Source: Sipunculus nudus (taxonomy: Eukaryota; Annelida; Sipuncula; Golfingiida; Sipunculidae). Taken from it: 64,000 bases of DNA. A program made the translations under genes and the position numbers. The notes under the pieces are model-generated. The model searched no databases, had not been told where the DNA came from, and saw only the letters and a program-made list of their open reading frames with translations. Where the stretch lies: the NCBI GenBank assembly GCA_026874595.1, contig CM049309.1, forward strand, positions 48,406,079 to 48,470,078, read 5' to 3'. Shown here piece after piece: positions 22,470 through 35,796 of the stretch; positions within the stretch are counted from its first letter, which is position 1, and every line of letters starts with the position of its first letter.

Positions 22470-24180
22470 TTAAATCATTGATAGAGAAACAGCACAAGAT
22501 ACCATACTAACGAGAACAAAACGTACGGAGGGGCTGGGGACATTTTTCATTTGTTCCATTTAATTTCCCCCTTTTTTACTTAATTATTGATTTAGAGAAG
22601 AATGTTTTGGATTTTGCAAGTCTACAGAAATAATACAGATAACATCCTTTACTTATTGAACCGGTGCATATGTACACAAAGAAGGGATACCATTTTCCGT
22701 CATACGTTCATGAATCCTTTTAATCGATTCAAAGCAATTTCAAAAGTAATGTCTATCCAAGAGCTACAAACAGCTATTCCGTACACAGTGTTTTATGTCC
22801 CAATGGTAGCTTTATTTTGTCTAAAATATAAACAAAGATAAATTACCAACATGTAAAATGATCGAGCTCAATAGAAGGCACTTATTCGTGCACAAGGAGA
22901 GGGAGTAAAAATATTAATTTGACTGATTGTGTAAAATTTAATGAAGCAAGAATGAATTATATCTTTTTTATTACTGAGGCAGCATTCATGTGAAAAACAA
23001 ATGACGTTGACAGCGAAAGGCACTAACATATGACATTTTAAGTTGTCTCAAATCGATCATAAAATTGCCATTAAGGTTTTAAAAGTTGTCCGTCCTTAAT
23101 TTCAGCTTCACAACTGACCGTTTTCTTGACTCTTTGACAGTTAAAACTAAACTTAAATGATTTGCTTTAAAACACAAATCAATATTACTCTGGCAAATAA
23201 CGGTACCAATACAGAAATATTTGTAACTCATCACGTGTTACTTATTAGTTTAAAAATAGAATTTTTTATGTAGGACGACCAATGCGCCCTCAGTTTATTC
23301 GCAAAATCCTTGTCCTGTGAAGTCATGTATCGGAAGTAGTTAAATTAGAGGTTCAGCAAAATTTTTCGAAAACAGGATTTATCTGGTGACAATGAGGAAA
23401 ATTATGGTTAGAGCGGTTTTGGGTAGGCCAAAAACAAATGTTTTACACAACATATACCTGAAACAAAACTGATGAAATATATTACTGAAATAACATACCA
23501 TCCGGTAAAGCAAATAAGCTATTACAGCTTGTACATAAAACAAATTTCACGTCCTGTGAGCAAGCCATCTTTTGTTTCGACTTATATTTTATTACTTTAT
23601 TTTGACGCACGAAAACATACCCAGTACAATCAGAAGTCTTCTTGGCCGCAACACCGCCAAGAAGAAACGAATAAACAACAGTTTTGAATCGCTACGTATC
23701 ACTTTGATGACACACTTTTCCACCTGACCCGGAAGCAGAGATGATGAAATCTAAAGGGGCTCAAGAGTTTCTGAAAGAAAGCCAAGCACTGGAAAAAGGT
23801 TTTCCCGTGTGAGATCCTTCGTTCTCTGTCCCTTTTTTGCGGCCCACGGCAGCTTGACCGTATCAAATAACGCCACCGCATGCGCATATACCGCAACAAT
23901 GACGATGGCTCTTCTGAAATCTACTAAATTATCTTCATCGGAAGTGTCGTACGGTTCTACTAAATACCATACACGGGAACAGACGTTACCACAGCGGTCG
24001 TGACATCTGCTAGATTCCAGGGCCTGGTTTACATCATTGAGATATATCCGATTTTCCAGCAGTTCAGTTAACCAGCAGAAAACAACCTCAGACAATATAT
24101 GGTAGTTTCAGCATGTTTATACTTGATCATTATGTTCCTAAAACATAACAAGACCCTACCTCTTTATTCTGGTTAATGTT
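22470..24180. other. Second copy of the upstream flank
   Basis: The region aligns in order with 180-2390: the ATTGATAGAG...CACAAGAT stretch, the AGAGGGAGT stretch and the conserved block 23722-24035. It is the upstream part of the copy B unit, separated from 26880-29160 by 2.7 kb of other sequence. No gene is supported. Confidence 0.55.
23722..24035. other. Conserved duplicated block (paralogue of 2007-2320)
   Basis: It carries GACCCGGAAGCAGA, CCGCATGCGCATA and GTGACATCTGCTAGATTCC strings in the same order as the first copy. The minus strand is open for 114 codons (23751-24095) here but not in the other copy. The protein is not recognised. Confidence 0.4.
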
Positions 24181-24519
24181 TAAATAAAATAAATGAAACC
24201 GTGTAAAAAAAATAAGCCACCAAGTGGAAGTTGGGTAACTCGGAATGTTGTCATTGTTAGTAACGGCCTTTTAATGTTTCTTCGTGCCATCTAGTAACTT
24301 TATCTGATCTTGTTTTGATTTTGAAAATGTCTTGTTTACATGAAAAAGTGGCGACAGTTCGTTGCTCAGAAAATACTCTTAACCACGTTTGTAACAAATC
24401 CAAATGGTGATATTTTAAGTACATATCATGGACATGGTTAACATGGATGAATGCATACTACCAATGTCAGACATGGATGAGCAGCAAAACTAAATGTTCA
24501 CAATAGTTTGCTAAACATC

Positions 24520-24670
24520 TTAACCATCTGATCATATTCATCTGGTCTGAAAGCTGATCCTCTCACACAGTCTGACAATTATGTGGATGAGAGACTAGAG
24601 GATTATTACTAGATGAAAAGCTTAATTAAAGAACAATTGTTTTTTGGTCTTCAACAAAACGACATGCCTT
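24520..24670. repeat. Duplicated segment matching the DNA just before copy C exon 1
   Basis: Strings GATCCTCTCACAC, GTGGATGAGAGACTAGAG and TTGGTCTTC occur in the same order at 39985-40110, immediately upstream of the copy C signal exon. This shows rearrangement between units. Confidence 0.55.
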
Positions 24671-25441
24671 TAACGTACATCAAAAGAAAGAGAAGGTACC
24701 TTTCACAATTCATGAGAAATATGTGAGACACTAGGCCGAAATGATAGAGGTGGTAACATACGATTGGTTTAGTACTTTAAAAACAAAGCAGTGTGTTCAG
24801 AGGGACAATGCCGGCCGGTGTCACATAAAAACTTGCCCACTTTGTATCTTGGGTTTGAATTAATATCTTACAATCCTCCCCTGAGACTTTTATCTGAGCT
24901 AATAAGGAAACAGTTATATAACTGTCAGTCACTAATACAAGTCTTATATATACTAAACAAAGTGTAATACAATAAACGTACAGCAATCAAATTACTCCTT
25001 GAAACTAATATGAAGGATGAAGTATAGGATAGCAGTTGTCCCTTGTTTACAGATTAAAGTGCGAGCTGGTCAACTTCATCTTATATTCCTAAATCTAATT
25101 AACAGGAATATCTTATGGTGTGTATGATACTGTATCAAAGTTTATGCGACTAGCGCTGGCTAGTATGAACAGGTCAATACCATAATAAATTGTCTGTATC
25201 CTAAATAAAATGTTTTCTTAACAAATAAGGTAGGGTCTAGTATATCATTGGGAAAGTCATATATCCATTCTTTTGGTTGGGTTTCGCTTTTTCCAAGGAG
25301 ATTGTATTTTTCGTTAGATCATTTTCCTACACAGCACTAACAGATAATCCAGAATCATGAGCTACACAAGGTCTATCTTGCACAATTTCATTTTTTATCC
25401 TTGTGCGTGTTAACTGTAGGCCTATTTACACTTTCACTTCC

Positions 25442-25819
25442 CTAAATATTGTGTGTTTGAATCAAATAAGGAATTTCAGGTACCCCGTCATAGTGTGGTT
25501 TCTTGATCGACATCATGATAATCAAAAATTTTTCCAATATGGCGATGTCCGTTTTTCCAGAACCCATTGTCAATTCAATCAATACAGGTTTTGCCACATT
25601 GTTCAATTTGCTCATCCACATATGACCATCGCCTTCATCTTGTAACTGAATCGCTGTATTTTGGCTTGAACCAGAACACGTTAGCCCCATAACAAGCAGT
25701 CTTGCCTTACAGAAACCTCCCGTCTCCGAAGATAGTAGGAAGCAACTTCTTATCAATGGTACACTTGGAGGGTCATCCTCATAGTTGTTAAATAAAATTC
25801 TTATGATCGTCTCAAAGAT
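25442..25819 (-). CDS. Unidentified coding-like open stretch (possible exon)
   Basis: The minus strand stays open for 126 codons from just after a stop at 25820. The internal Met gives a 104-residue frame, but the upstream extension also reads like protein (NNYEDDPPSVPLIRS). The composition is balanced and not low-complexity. It contains PVLIELTMGSGKTDIAILEK, which superficially recalls a P-loop, but the context does not support an ATPase. A possible acceptor (AAATAG) precedes the stretch. It may be an exon of an unknown gene or a transposon relic. No domain is recognised. Confidence 0.35.
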   Translation of the reverse strand: MFETIIRILFNNYEDDPPSVPLIRSCFLLSSETGGFCKARLLVMGLTCSGSSQNTAIQLQDEGDGHMWMSKLNNVAKPVLIELTMGSGKTDIAILEKFLIIMMSIKKPHYDGVPEIPYLIQTHNI

Positions 25820-25822
25820 CTA

Positions 25823-28765
25823 TTTATACAAAATAAGAATAATTTAATTTGGCCTCGAGGAGGTTGAACTTAGACTCGTACAGCAAGACTTGTGTAATGT
25901 GGACATGGCTATATCATTGCATTCTTTACGGTTCTATACGTGTTCAACACGGCAAAATGTCAGTTTCAAGTTCTAACGTTAAAGTTTACAGCTGAACAGT
26001 TTAATTTACGTCTACTCTTCCCAGTTTATAATACAGCTTCACTTGGGGTAATCGTTACATGATCACTCTGTATTTTTTCAGTTTAACTTTCGAACTGAAG
26101 GAACGTTTTCTAATGCCAGCTCATCTATATATTGTTTCAAAAGCTGTTTAATCTTGAACCGAAGCTTCTCTTTGGGTAATCCTTACATGAACCCTCTGTA
26201 TTTTCCCCTTTTAGACTGAGATACGTTTTAATTATGTCAATTTGTCTGTACATGGGTTCATAATTTGTTCATTATAGTGAATAGCTAGATCTCTCAGTGT
26301 CAAAAACAAGCATGATACAAGGGCTCATCAGAATGCTCATCAGAATACTCGAGTAAATTTTGTTTAACAATTATGATTTCGGAGAAAAATCACATCAACT
26401 CACGTGTGTAATTGACCATGTGTTTTAATAGATTGTTGAATTCAGACCGATGACATGGGTCTGTAATAAAAAAACCCCCACAAATCTACATGCAATAAGG
26501 GATAGGTTTCACAAAAGTATGACATTTCGGCCTATTTCACTTTGATGGTGAAAGACGTCCGAGACATTGGTAGAACCAATTTTATGACAAAAAATATTGG
26601 GTTGACACATATGAAGACGATGCCGACAACGGCAGACGACGATACGAGAGACAAAACAGAAACCCTTGTAGGAGGGCTGACTTAATTCTCCTCGAAGTAT
26701 TTCCATTCATATCGGGCAAGTCTGCGAAGGTTAATGTTAAATCATAAGTACAATTTTCTAGGGAAAAAAAACACACCTATTGTAATGAACAACCTCATAC
26801 ATTTGAGAAATGAGCCTTATATGTGTGTTTCAGCATAACTAATCAAACATGTTGTATTCTTATAACCTGAAGTAATATCCTAAAATTGAATTACTAATTA
26901 AAAATAAAGGGTAGACATAAAGGCTAACAGAGCCATCCTTCTCCTCCCTCTCTATACTTCAAAGCACATGATAAATTTGACAAATGGGAGGGCATGCGAG
27001 GCTGCATCCGCGAATTGTCATATAATACTTTCCATAACTGATTATTTTAAGTGATATGATTCTGTCAAATGTCGATGGCCTTGGTTACCACTTCGCTAAA
27101 CAACTACTTAACAATTAAAGTTACTCAAAGCTTAAACTTAATTTCATAAAATTTTTATCATTCTACAATTTCACTTTCGCCTCACAAACAGAAACCTTAT
27201 CCAAGACCTGCAATTGTATGCTATATAACGAACATAATGCTAGTTCTCCTGATTGTAGTTCCCCTCAGGCCTTAAAATTTAATTTTACTAAGGTGCTTTT
27301 TTATTTTAAATCTTTATAAGCCTCACACAAAAGTCCAAACCTTAAACCTATCTGAAAATGATAACAAAGATACGTCCTTGCTACACCGTGCCGCTCCGGT
27401 ATCCATGTTAGTGGTTAGATGTTAATGTCTTGCTTTACGCGGCTCCAGAGGACCATCTATTTTTTTAGATCGAACGTGTGGTATTGCCAGATCAGCATCG
27501 GGAGTCTGACCAATCATATAAAGGCAAACCCGGTGTTGGTGTATGTGTAATTATATAGACGGCGTTTGAATGGTGTATTGTTGTGCCCTTATCTGCAAGG
27601 GGGGGGGGGGGGGGCATTGATTTGGGTTTGCCTATCTGTCCGTCTTTCAGGTTTTTATTTCCGTGTGATAACTTTCCTAAATTTTATCTGATCAAATGTT
27701 GATCATTGATTGCTCTCATGCATACCTTGGTTGGGATTGGTTTTGGAGTGTTTATCTGAAAAATAATTCTCTCCAGCTCAAAAACAAAATTATCACATTT
27801 TCGGTTCAAATTTTCAGTGTGATTTAATTTTTATGTTCACAGGCAGATGTCTCCATATGTCGTAGTTAATTAATAATTTGTCCCATTTCTCAATGCGTTT
27901 AAATTTTAATGTTCTCCTACAGATGTCTCCACATGTCATGGTAGATCTGTTTAAGATTTCATGTGCCCTCAAGATTTTCTCCACGTTATAATTTTGTTTG
28001 CTTATCGAGCATGAAAGTGACAGGGACCAAAGCGGGGACAATAATTTCAAGAATTTTTTACATATGGTTAGTTCGATTTGATATGCAATTGTGATTTCGG
28101 CCCGGTCATTATTTATAGAGATTATTTAATTGATTTTACAATTGATTTTACAAACTTTATCACTTTGATTTGATAAACAAAATGTTTCATTCAATAATGT
28201 ACATCATACATTATTAGGCTATCAACGAAACGACAGTGCTAGTCATATGTTTGTGCCTCATAGTTCTAACAATTTCGAGGATATTTTGAGACAGTGCATG
28301 TTCGCTCTTCTTAGACGAATCAAATACTCAGTCAATCTTTCGAATATGATGTCTCGCAAATGACCGGCTGGAACAAGCTGGTATCATACAAATACGACAG
28401 ACTTTAGTTTAAAAAGAATTGTTAATCACTAATAATGTAATATAAAGCAATCCCTGTACCTTATTGTTTTTATAACATTACTATTCTATATGTTCTACGA
28501 CCTGAAATAAACCTATGTCGCTCTCTATCCCGGGGGGGGGGGGTAATCCCTCGTACCCCATCTAGATCCGCTACTTGGAAAAGTTGAATAGTTAATAGAC
28601 GTGATCAGTCAAATTATTTTTTTTCGTATAAAAAAATGCATCAAATAACTGTAGACAGCTGCATGTCAATGTGTATATGAGTAAATAAATATATATGTTT
28701 CATCACTATATAATGTTTTTTTTTCCTTTTATAAAGTAATATTTGTTACTATATGATAAACATAC
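25823..28765. other. Intergenic, mostly duplicated upstream flank of copy B
   Basis: No gene is supported. The stretch 26880-28765 aligns in pieces with 2420-3395. A poly-G run is present at 27600-27615. Confidence 0.5.
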
Positions 28766-28880
28766 ACCAGGCCATAGAAGTCAACTCTCCCTATATTTAA
28801 CACCATGTGCGTACCATCTGTTTAGTCAGTGTAAGCCTGGTATGGAAAGACCTTACGGATAATCTGCAGAACCCCAAAAC
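28766..28880 (+). promoter_or_regulatory. Putative promoter block of copy B (TATA-like)
   Basis: TATATTTAA at 28792-28800, followed by the CTGGTATGGAAAG and TCTGCAG strings shared with copies A and C. A donor-like CAGCG|GTAAGC follows at 29126-29135. Confidence 0.35.
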
Positions 28881-29229
28881 CAGTCTGCCATGGTAAACTG
28901 AACATCTTCATACTTTGCGGCGTAGATACCTCATGAATCACCGTACACAAAACGGCATTTGCTAACAAAGTGGACTAAATGCACTTTGTAACTTAAATAT
29001 TAATCATATTCACTAGTCATAGAGACACATAGTTGCGTGACCGCCGAGCTCGAAGAGATGTGTTATTCTTCACTTATTCATCGCAAGGTGTGTGCATGTT
29101 TAACACATAACGTCTGAGTTCTCGTCAGCGGTAAGCGATATATTTCATATTATTTTTTCTTAACAAACCTAGTAAAAGCAAAAAAAATCATTTTTTTCAT
29201 GATTGCCAGGTACAATAAAACCTTACCTA

Positions 29230-29350
29230 ATGACCACCTCAGTTTAGCGACCACCTCAAAATAACGACCACATGGTCACGGTCCCGATTCATGTTTGCGC
29301 TTAATAAAACACCTAGCTTAGACGACCACCACCATAATGCGACCAATCAC
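29230..29350. repeat. Short GACCACC-rich repeat
   Basis: GACCACC/CGACCAC strings recur at 10-40 nt spacing. The block is absent from the matching place in copy A. It looks like an interspersed repeat end; the class is unknown. Confidence 0.35.
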
Positions 29351-30934
29351 GGAATCTTTGAACCAGGGGATAATTGATTATGGGATACAAGTTATTGAAA
29401 TCTAAAGAGAACTTTAACAAGAACTTTTTTTTCATAATATGAGGATAACTAAAGCTAGGTATCATGGGCAGGATATTATCGATATGTTTACCCTGAGAGT
29501 GATAAATTTAGCTCCTATCGAAAATAAGTCGGTTGGTTTATTAAAGTAAGCAATTTCATATAAAAAAAATAAACTGCGTCCCGCAGCACAAGACCCGTTA
29601 AATGGTAATAAAAGTAGTATTGAATTGTTTCCATTAGGCACAGTGCAAGCAATATGTTTCCACAGCACTTAAATTACCTAGGTAGACTGACATATTAATA
29701 ATTGCAAAGGCCTCAAATTTTCATTGGACCATTAATTTTTACCAGTCGAATGTCCGCATTAAAAGGTATTTCCCTAAATATTTTTATCTGTATTGTGATT
29801 ATAAAATAAGGGAATATTAATGTCCTTGTGTCCCCCCCCCCACACACACACATATTTATATTTAAGGACCGGCTATATGCCTCTTGAAATGTATACCGGC
29901 ACGTGCTGTTTATATACATTATACCATCGCAAACCTTCTTTGAATTATTACTCCGAACATCTTAGAATTACGTGCTATTCTTGTTCTGACCGTTCTGGGC
30001 CATGATGCGTGATGAATTTATTCTGGTTTATAGCTTGTGCTGAAATTCATATTTCATATATTTTCTGCATCCTGACGCTTGTGTCTGTTGCTCTGGCTAA
30101 TTGGCATTACACGTAACGGCTTCTGCTAGCTTAAATTTGACCGTGACCCATTCAGGGACATGATATTCAAGAGTTCAGATAAGTTGTATAATATTCTGCA
30201 CAATGATAAATTCGTCGAATTATATTTGCCATGACTCCTGCTCTAAAACCGATACCAAAGGATCATGATTATAAAACATTTCAAATTTATGGATATAATA
30301 CATTTAAATATTTAAGTTAAACGTGGCACTCATCATGTGACTCCGATAAATTACACACAAGCACACACATCTGACCCTTATACATATAAGGTAATTAACA
30401 CTGAAAAAAAATATGATTTGTTTATATGACATGACCTTGTTTCCTCTTTACAGCTGCCTCTCAAACAACTGACCGTCACGCTCTGTTCCCGTACATTAGA
30501 AACATCCTCTTTTCTTTGAATAAAAAAGGAATGTTACAACACACGTTCTGGTCGGTGAAACATAATAAGACGTAAGCTTTTCATTAATATGCTGTTTGCT
30601 TAGTCTACTTGATCTTGTCTTTAAATATAATATTGCGTACACCTAATTTCCAAATAAACCTTTATTATGAGAGTCATACAATGTTCTACACTCATTCTAA
30701 TGAGCTTAATTTTCTCCTACGCTTGTAGATTATGATTTCTAAAGGCTATGGATTCCTATCAAAATGTCTATTATTAACCCTTTACATTTTGCTTACATTG
30801 TATAAAACACTATTGAATATAATAAGAATTAAAAAAAATATATAATCCGGTGTTTTTCTCAGTTTTAGGTAATGCAGGTCGGGTCAAGATTGTGAGATAA
30901 TTTCTTGAGATACGTATTACATTGAAACAGCAGG
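29351..30934. other. Flank before copy B exon 1
   Basis: No gene is supported. The stretch 30320-30890 matches 7560-8160 before copy A. The LINE present upstream of A is absent here. Confidence 0.55.
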
Positions 30935-30974
30935 ATGTTTGTTCTTCTATGTTTGGCCTCCAGATTCATAGCAG
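30935..30974 (+). CDS. Copy B exon 1: signal peptide
   Basis: 13 codons plus one base, one codon shorter than in A and C because the first ATG of the ATGATG pair is lost. The donor is GCAG|GTGCGA. Confidence 0.8.
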
Positions 30975-33900
30975 GTGCGAACGAAGATGACGTATGCTAT
31001 AATTTAAAGAAGAAGAATTTAAAATCTAAAAGAAAAAAATATTTTATAATCTGTTCAAGCTTTTAGATATTCTAACATACCCGTCTATCGCAATTTAATG
31101 AGTGGCTTTTTTTATTAACACTAACACATTATAGAAGAACTAAAAGTGAGAATGTAATGAAAGTTTATCGGTAGAGACTTTTTGAAGACTCTGTTATATA
31201 AGATATTTCGTTCTGTGTTTATCTTACACTGCATTATTACTTTAATTTGGTAATTAGAGAAACTTTTGTTTTGTATTCTGATTGTAGTTTCAGCATTGAT
31301 GAAAGTTACAAACATCGCCCTTTTTAAGCCAGCTTATCAGTCCAGCACGGCTGGGTTGGGCCGTGGATACGTGAACTACGCAGGGCTGGCTGTTGATGGA
31401 ATTGTGACACACCCGGGAAAACCTCTCAATGGATGTGCATCAACAATAGATTGGCCGGAGAATTGGTGGACTGTTGACCTTCAGGAAATCCATGTTATTT
31501 TTTATATTTTACTCTTTGTAAAGAAAACAAGTGAGTTCACAATTTAACTTTTTTTCGTCACATCAGATTTTGCCACTGCAACTAGTTGGAAGAAAAATAA
31601 TTATCAAGCAGCTGGTATAACTATAGTCGATTATCCTCAAAGGCGCATAATGGTTTGTAGGCTATTGTTACAATTTTATTATCAAGTAATTACCCCACAT
31701 TGAATAATTCATGTACCCCGGCAATTGTTCGGTGGCCCGGCAATTAGTGGTGTTTATGTGTACCTCCCATACCATCCCGAACCCAAAATCTGCTTTTGGT
31801 GTTTTTTCTACACTTCTTATAGATATTAGATTATGGGATCAATAACACTCTAGGAAAATATTCATTTACTATTTTTCCCTTTAAATCCAGGATTAACATC
31901 TTTACTAATTGGGGAAAACTTCACTGATGTAAACACGCGAGGATGTCGTCGGGAAGGATACAGTGATCATGACCAGATAAGAGTTTATAACTTTACATGT
32001 GCTTGGCCAACAACAGGGCAATGGGTTCGAGTGATCAGCGATTTTCATTATAATTTACAACTCTGCGAGGCAAAGGTGCTTGGGTATAGTTATGAAGGTA
32101 CACACAAACACACACACACACATATATATATAACGTAAATATGAGCTACTTATATTAATTATAATTGCGTTTTACACGAACAAGGTGGAAGAACAAACTT
32201 ATATTTAAAAGACTCAACACCTAATTATTAATTTGATCGTTATTTATACAAACAGAAAAGAAATATTCTTTATGGAACAATTTTAAACAGTGAAAACAAT
32301 CATTTAAACCTATATGATACCATATTTGGAAACATTTAAATATAAAAAAAGGCTTACTCAAAACTGTTCATTTTTCAAATCGTTAGTCTTAGTGTGTCAG
32401 CCTTAATATTGCTGACTTATTACTCCAATTATCAGCACCAAGAATTCTTAATAAGATAAAGAAACACAGATACACACGGGTGTCTGTTACAGCATATACA
32501 AATCCGTTGCTTTTCATGATTTTCATACTGAAACTACGTCGGTCGATCCAGTAAAGAGATAACTCGTACCATAATTTTATCTCTTCCGCTGAGGTTTTCG
32601 CAGATGTATCTACGGTTTCAATTCCAACTGCAGCGAGACTTCCTCCGTAGATACATTCTTGCAATTGCTATGTCACCGACAGATTTTTCTGGCGTATTTC
32701 TCCATCTTATAAAATACAGGCTTACTAATTACTCGTTGTAAGCATTTCACACGCTTTTCTGGGGCCATTATTGTTTTATCGTTCCCTCTAATCCTTGAGT
32801 TTGATATCGATACTGAGAGACCCGGATATCACAAGTATGTTGTAGGAAGGCTGGGCAGCTATTGGACAAAATTATCAAAATATGATGTATTTGCCACCTT
32901 TTATATTTGTAGGACTGAAGGAGCACTATCTAACCCCTGTAAATATTGAAGTGAGGCAGACGTCAGTGCGCTTCCAGTTCCGCACTTTCTTGAACAATCC
33001 TGAATCTGACCTGCTTTTGAATGGTAACAATGTCACAAAGTACACGGTGGAAATGCAAGAACGAGGCTCGTCTAGATGGGTCGTCAAAAATACAATACAG
33101 CAAAGTGAAGCGAGTACAGAAGAAAACGTCTCTCTGGTTGGATTACAGCCAAACACTTCTTACACCGTGAAAATTGTTGCATGGTACATGAAAAACCAGG
33201 AAATGTTACGGAAGAATATGGGGAATGGGACAAAATTCCGGACCTTGCATGCAAGTGAGTACTGTTGTAAGAACTACTCGGCGACATGTTCAATTAAGTT
33301 TACATTGAACTTTAAGAATATTAATGCCCAAAACATTATAAGATGTTATTATGGTTGATGGCTCAATTTTTAGTGTGCTAGTTTGAGAGTAATACACAGC
33401 CAAAAGGTCATCCAGGCATTCGATAAAAAATATTGATTTGGTTTATAAATATCAATATATTAGGTGAATATGTAAATAATATATGTATTTTTGTGAATAT
33501 ATCAGTTGTTTAAATGGATTAAGTATAAGAGTTTTGATGAGGGAATGTGATTATTTGAAAGGTTCCTTGTTTTGAAGAAACTTTTCATGAATGCAGTCAC
33601 CCTAATGTTTAAATGTTGCAGCCGTCTTTATTGGTTTCTTTTCTGTGGTAATGTGAGCATGATGTTTTAAATTACTCTGTGCTGAATCCTCTTAAGTGTC
33701 ACGATACTGAGGTTGGCAAACGTCTTCAGTTTATAATCAAATTCAAGTTGGTAGCCATTATGGTAGGAAATAAGCGGCAACAACTTCATTCTTGCATATT
33801 TTTATATTTCACAATGTTACTCAGTTATCAACACTTTTCCCGGAAAAAGAGTTTCATAGAAATATCATGTCACTGAGATAACCAATTGTGTAATAAAACA

Positions 33901-35465
33901 TTTTCTATCTGAATCGTACAGCTCTGCTACGTAAGTGGAAAATTTATAATTATACATATACCGATTTCAGATCACTTTATTGAGAAAGATGCAGGCCTTG
34001 GTCCTGGAGGTATTGCTGCGGCTATCCTTGGATCATTTTTGCTCTTGATCGTCATGGTTGGGGCAGTTTTGTTCATCTTGTATTTCAGGTAACTGGCATC
34101 ACAATCATTCCATTCATTTTTTTGACAATTGCTTTTAAAGGGCTAACTTTCATCATGTAATGTGTCATGTAATGCACGTAATGTGTACTAACATTTCATT
34201 ATTGAATATGTAGAATAATGAAATATAACTAATCTGACAATTTTGAATTTCTAAATATATTTTATTTCAACTTAAATGCGGTTTGTCTGCAGCTATAACA
34301 CGATTTCAAATGCAGTGATCAGATCATTAACTTAACCAAGTTAACCTTTGGATATATCCAGATTTAAAGTTAACTATTACTAGTGGACCTCCGAATAACT
34401 TATCCCTGCCTGTTTCTCTAAATATTTTGACTGTACAATTTTATATGTAGTAATTAGCAGAAACAGCTAGGGGTGTATATATTTATAGAATCATTGGATT
34501 ATTTCTTAAATTCAAATAAAAATCCGTTTCTTTAAACCAGGGGAATATTCCAGAATGAATCCAGAGATGTTTCTTTTGCCAAACGCAAAGGTAATTTTTT
34601 TCTGCAAAATTTGTTTTGCTGACAATGACCAGTACACTGCAACATCATTTAGATGGAAATTGTGCAAAAAACTTAAGTACAATTCTCTTGATTGATCGAA
34701 AGAACTTTTGATATTGCTCATCTGATATATTTAGAATCAAACATGTCGGGTCGAGCTAGATGAAACAAGATCATGCAGAAAGTATGTCTTAGAGGCCTGG
34801 TCAATCCAGTGGTAAAACACGAAACTGGTTCGATCCCCTGCGTGGCTATGAGAGAAGGTTATACTGGCCCGTCAAAAGACGGTGGTTTTCACCCGGTCCT
34901 CAGGTTATCTCTGCCCCTTCACACTACCGAACTCCTTCATCCGAGCCATGGGGAGGGTCTCGTTTTATACATTATAACGAATTGTACGTGAATGTTTTCA
35001 GGGAAGTGCAGAAACAGATAAATACAAAAGACGTGTAGGCGGCGGAATCACCAAGATTAGCCAAAAGAAAAAGTATTTAAAGAGTTATATTTCATTAAAA
35101 TGATTAAATGCATTTGGTTAAATAGTATGACAAGGTAAAAACGTTGCTTATTGGCCGACCAGTGACAAATCTGATGATCTTTCGCGTAAATCGTACAACT
35201 TGTATTCGGATGAATTGCGACAGCGACCACGTTTCAACTCTCCGCTCCAGCTTATCCAGTTGCTTAACCGGTATCTGTATAAAGGTTAAAGTCTTTAATC
35301 ATGTCCCGAGACTCGCCGACGTGAAGGAGCCAAGTTCTTAATATTCTTTCAGTGTTTGGGAAATTTCTTCACAGCAAGTTTCTCGCCGTGCCATGCTATG
35401 TAATCATATATGATTTTAATTGGTGCTATTGATGATTTCATGCGCCTCAGTTAGGGTTATGTAGT

Positions 35466-35513
<48 letters not shown>

Positions 35514-35796
35514 TGATATTATTTATATGCTATGTCCTGTTTCCCCATCAGGCGTTCCAGAACAAACAAATGATGATTATGTAAACGTAAACGCCACCAC
35601 GGATCTGCCTCCAGTCGCTACAGGAGAAGCCGACTGCTCAACCATGATAATAAGCGAAGAAAACTACGAAGATATAACTGTGACACTGCCGAACCAACTG
35701 CCTCCTGTCGCGCATCCAGGAAACATCGCTAATCACGAACCTCTAAAAAAGAACCAACCTAATACGCCAACTTTCGAGGATAATACTTCAGTCTAG
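30935..35796 (+). CDS. Receptor copy B: FTP lectin-FN3-TM-tyrosine tail (7 exons)
   Basis: Paralogue of copy A, about 412 aa, open throughout. Exons: 30935-30974, 31294-31530, 31891-32097, 32913-33254, 33971-34088, 34541-34590, 35552-35796. All have GT-AG junctions and the phase pattern of A. The signal peptide starts MFVLLCLASRFIAG. The FTP halves include NIALFKPAYQSSTAG and IGENFTDVNTRGC; exon 3 is 18 nt shorter than in A. The FN3 exon is again 342 nt. The transmembrane exon has GLGPGGIAAAILG. The tail has YVNV and NYEDITV, but the third tyrosine is replaced by His (NHEPL, codon 35734-35736). The C-terminus NTSV fits a class I PDZ ligand. Exon 3 has no Met and is found by splice phase and alignment. 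Ligand and partners are unknown. Confidence 0.85.
31294..31530 (+). CDS. Copy B exon 2: FTP N-terminal half
   Basis: Two codons shorter than in A. It reads NGCASTIDWPENWWTVDL where A has NGCASTFDDRRPEEWWTV. Confidence 0.85.
31891..32097 (+). CDS. Copy B exon 3: FTP C-terminal half
   Basis: 207 nt, phase 1-1. It encodes LLIGENFTDVNTRGC, YNFTCAWPTTGQWVRV and LQLCEAKVLGY. The NFTC cysteine that copy C loses is intact here. Confidence 0.82.
32913..33254 (+). CDS. Copy B exon 4: FN3 domain
   Basis: 342 nt, phase 1-1. It encodes TKYTVEMQERGSSRWVVKN and LQPNTSYTVKIVAWY. Confidence 0.85.
33971..34088 (+). CDS. Copy B exon 5: transmembrane helix
   Basis: 118 nt. It encodes GLGPGGIAAAILG, then LLLIVMVGAVLFILYFR. 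Confidence 0.85.
34541..34590 (+). CDS. Copy B exon 6: juxtamembrane segment
   Basis: 50 nt encoding RGIFQNESRDVSFAKRK. Confidence 0.8.
34791..35030 (+). repeat. tRNA-derived SINE relic in intron 6 of copy B
   Basis: An A-box-like TGGTCAATCCAGTGG and a B-box GGTTCGATCCC lie about 20 nt apart, followed by a body shared with the copy C intron (CACCCGGTCCTCAGG, CGAGCCATGGGGAGGGTCT). It predates the B/C split. Confidence 0.6.
35469..35510. repeat. (TA)n microsatellite
   Basis: TA run just before the tail exon acceptor of copy B; absent at this place in C. Confidence 0.95.
35552..35796 (+). CDS. Copy B exon 7: cytoplasmic tail
   Basis: 81 codons including the stop. YVNV and NYEDITV are kept, the third site is NHEPL (Tyr lost), and the C-terminus is DNTSV. 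Confidence 0.85.

Noticed and set aside
25500..25560. P-loop-like GSGKT on the minus strand
   Set aside because: No Walker B or surrounding NTPase fold is visible; likely a chance match.
34800..34850. Possible tRNA gene
   Set aside because: A and B boxes are present, but the acceptor and anticodon stems do not pair. The same sequence recurs in copy C, so it is a SINE relic.
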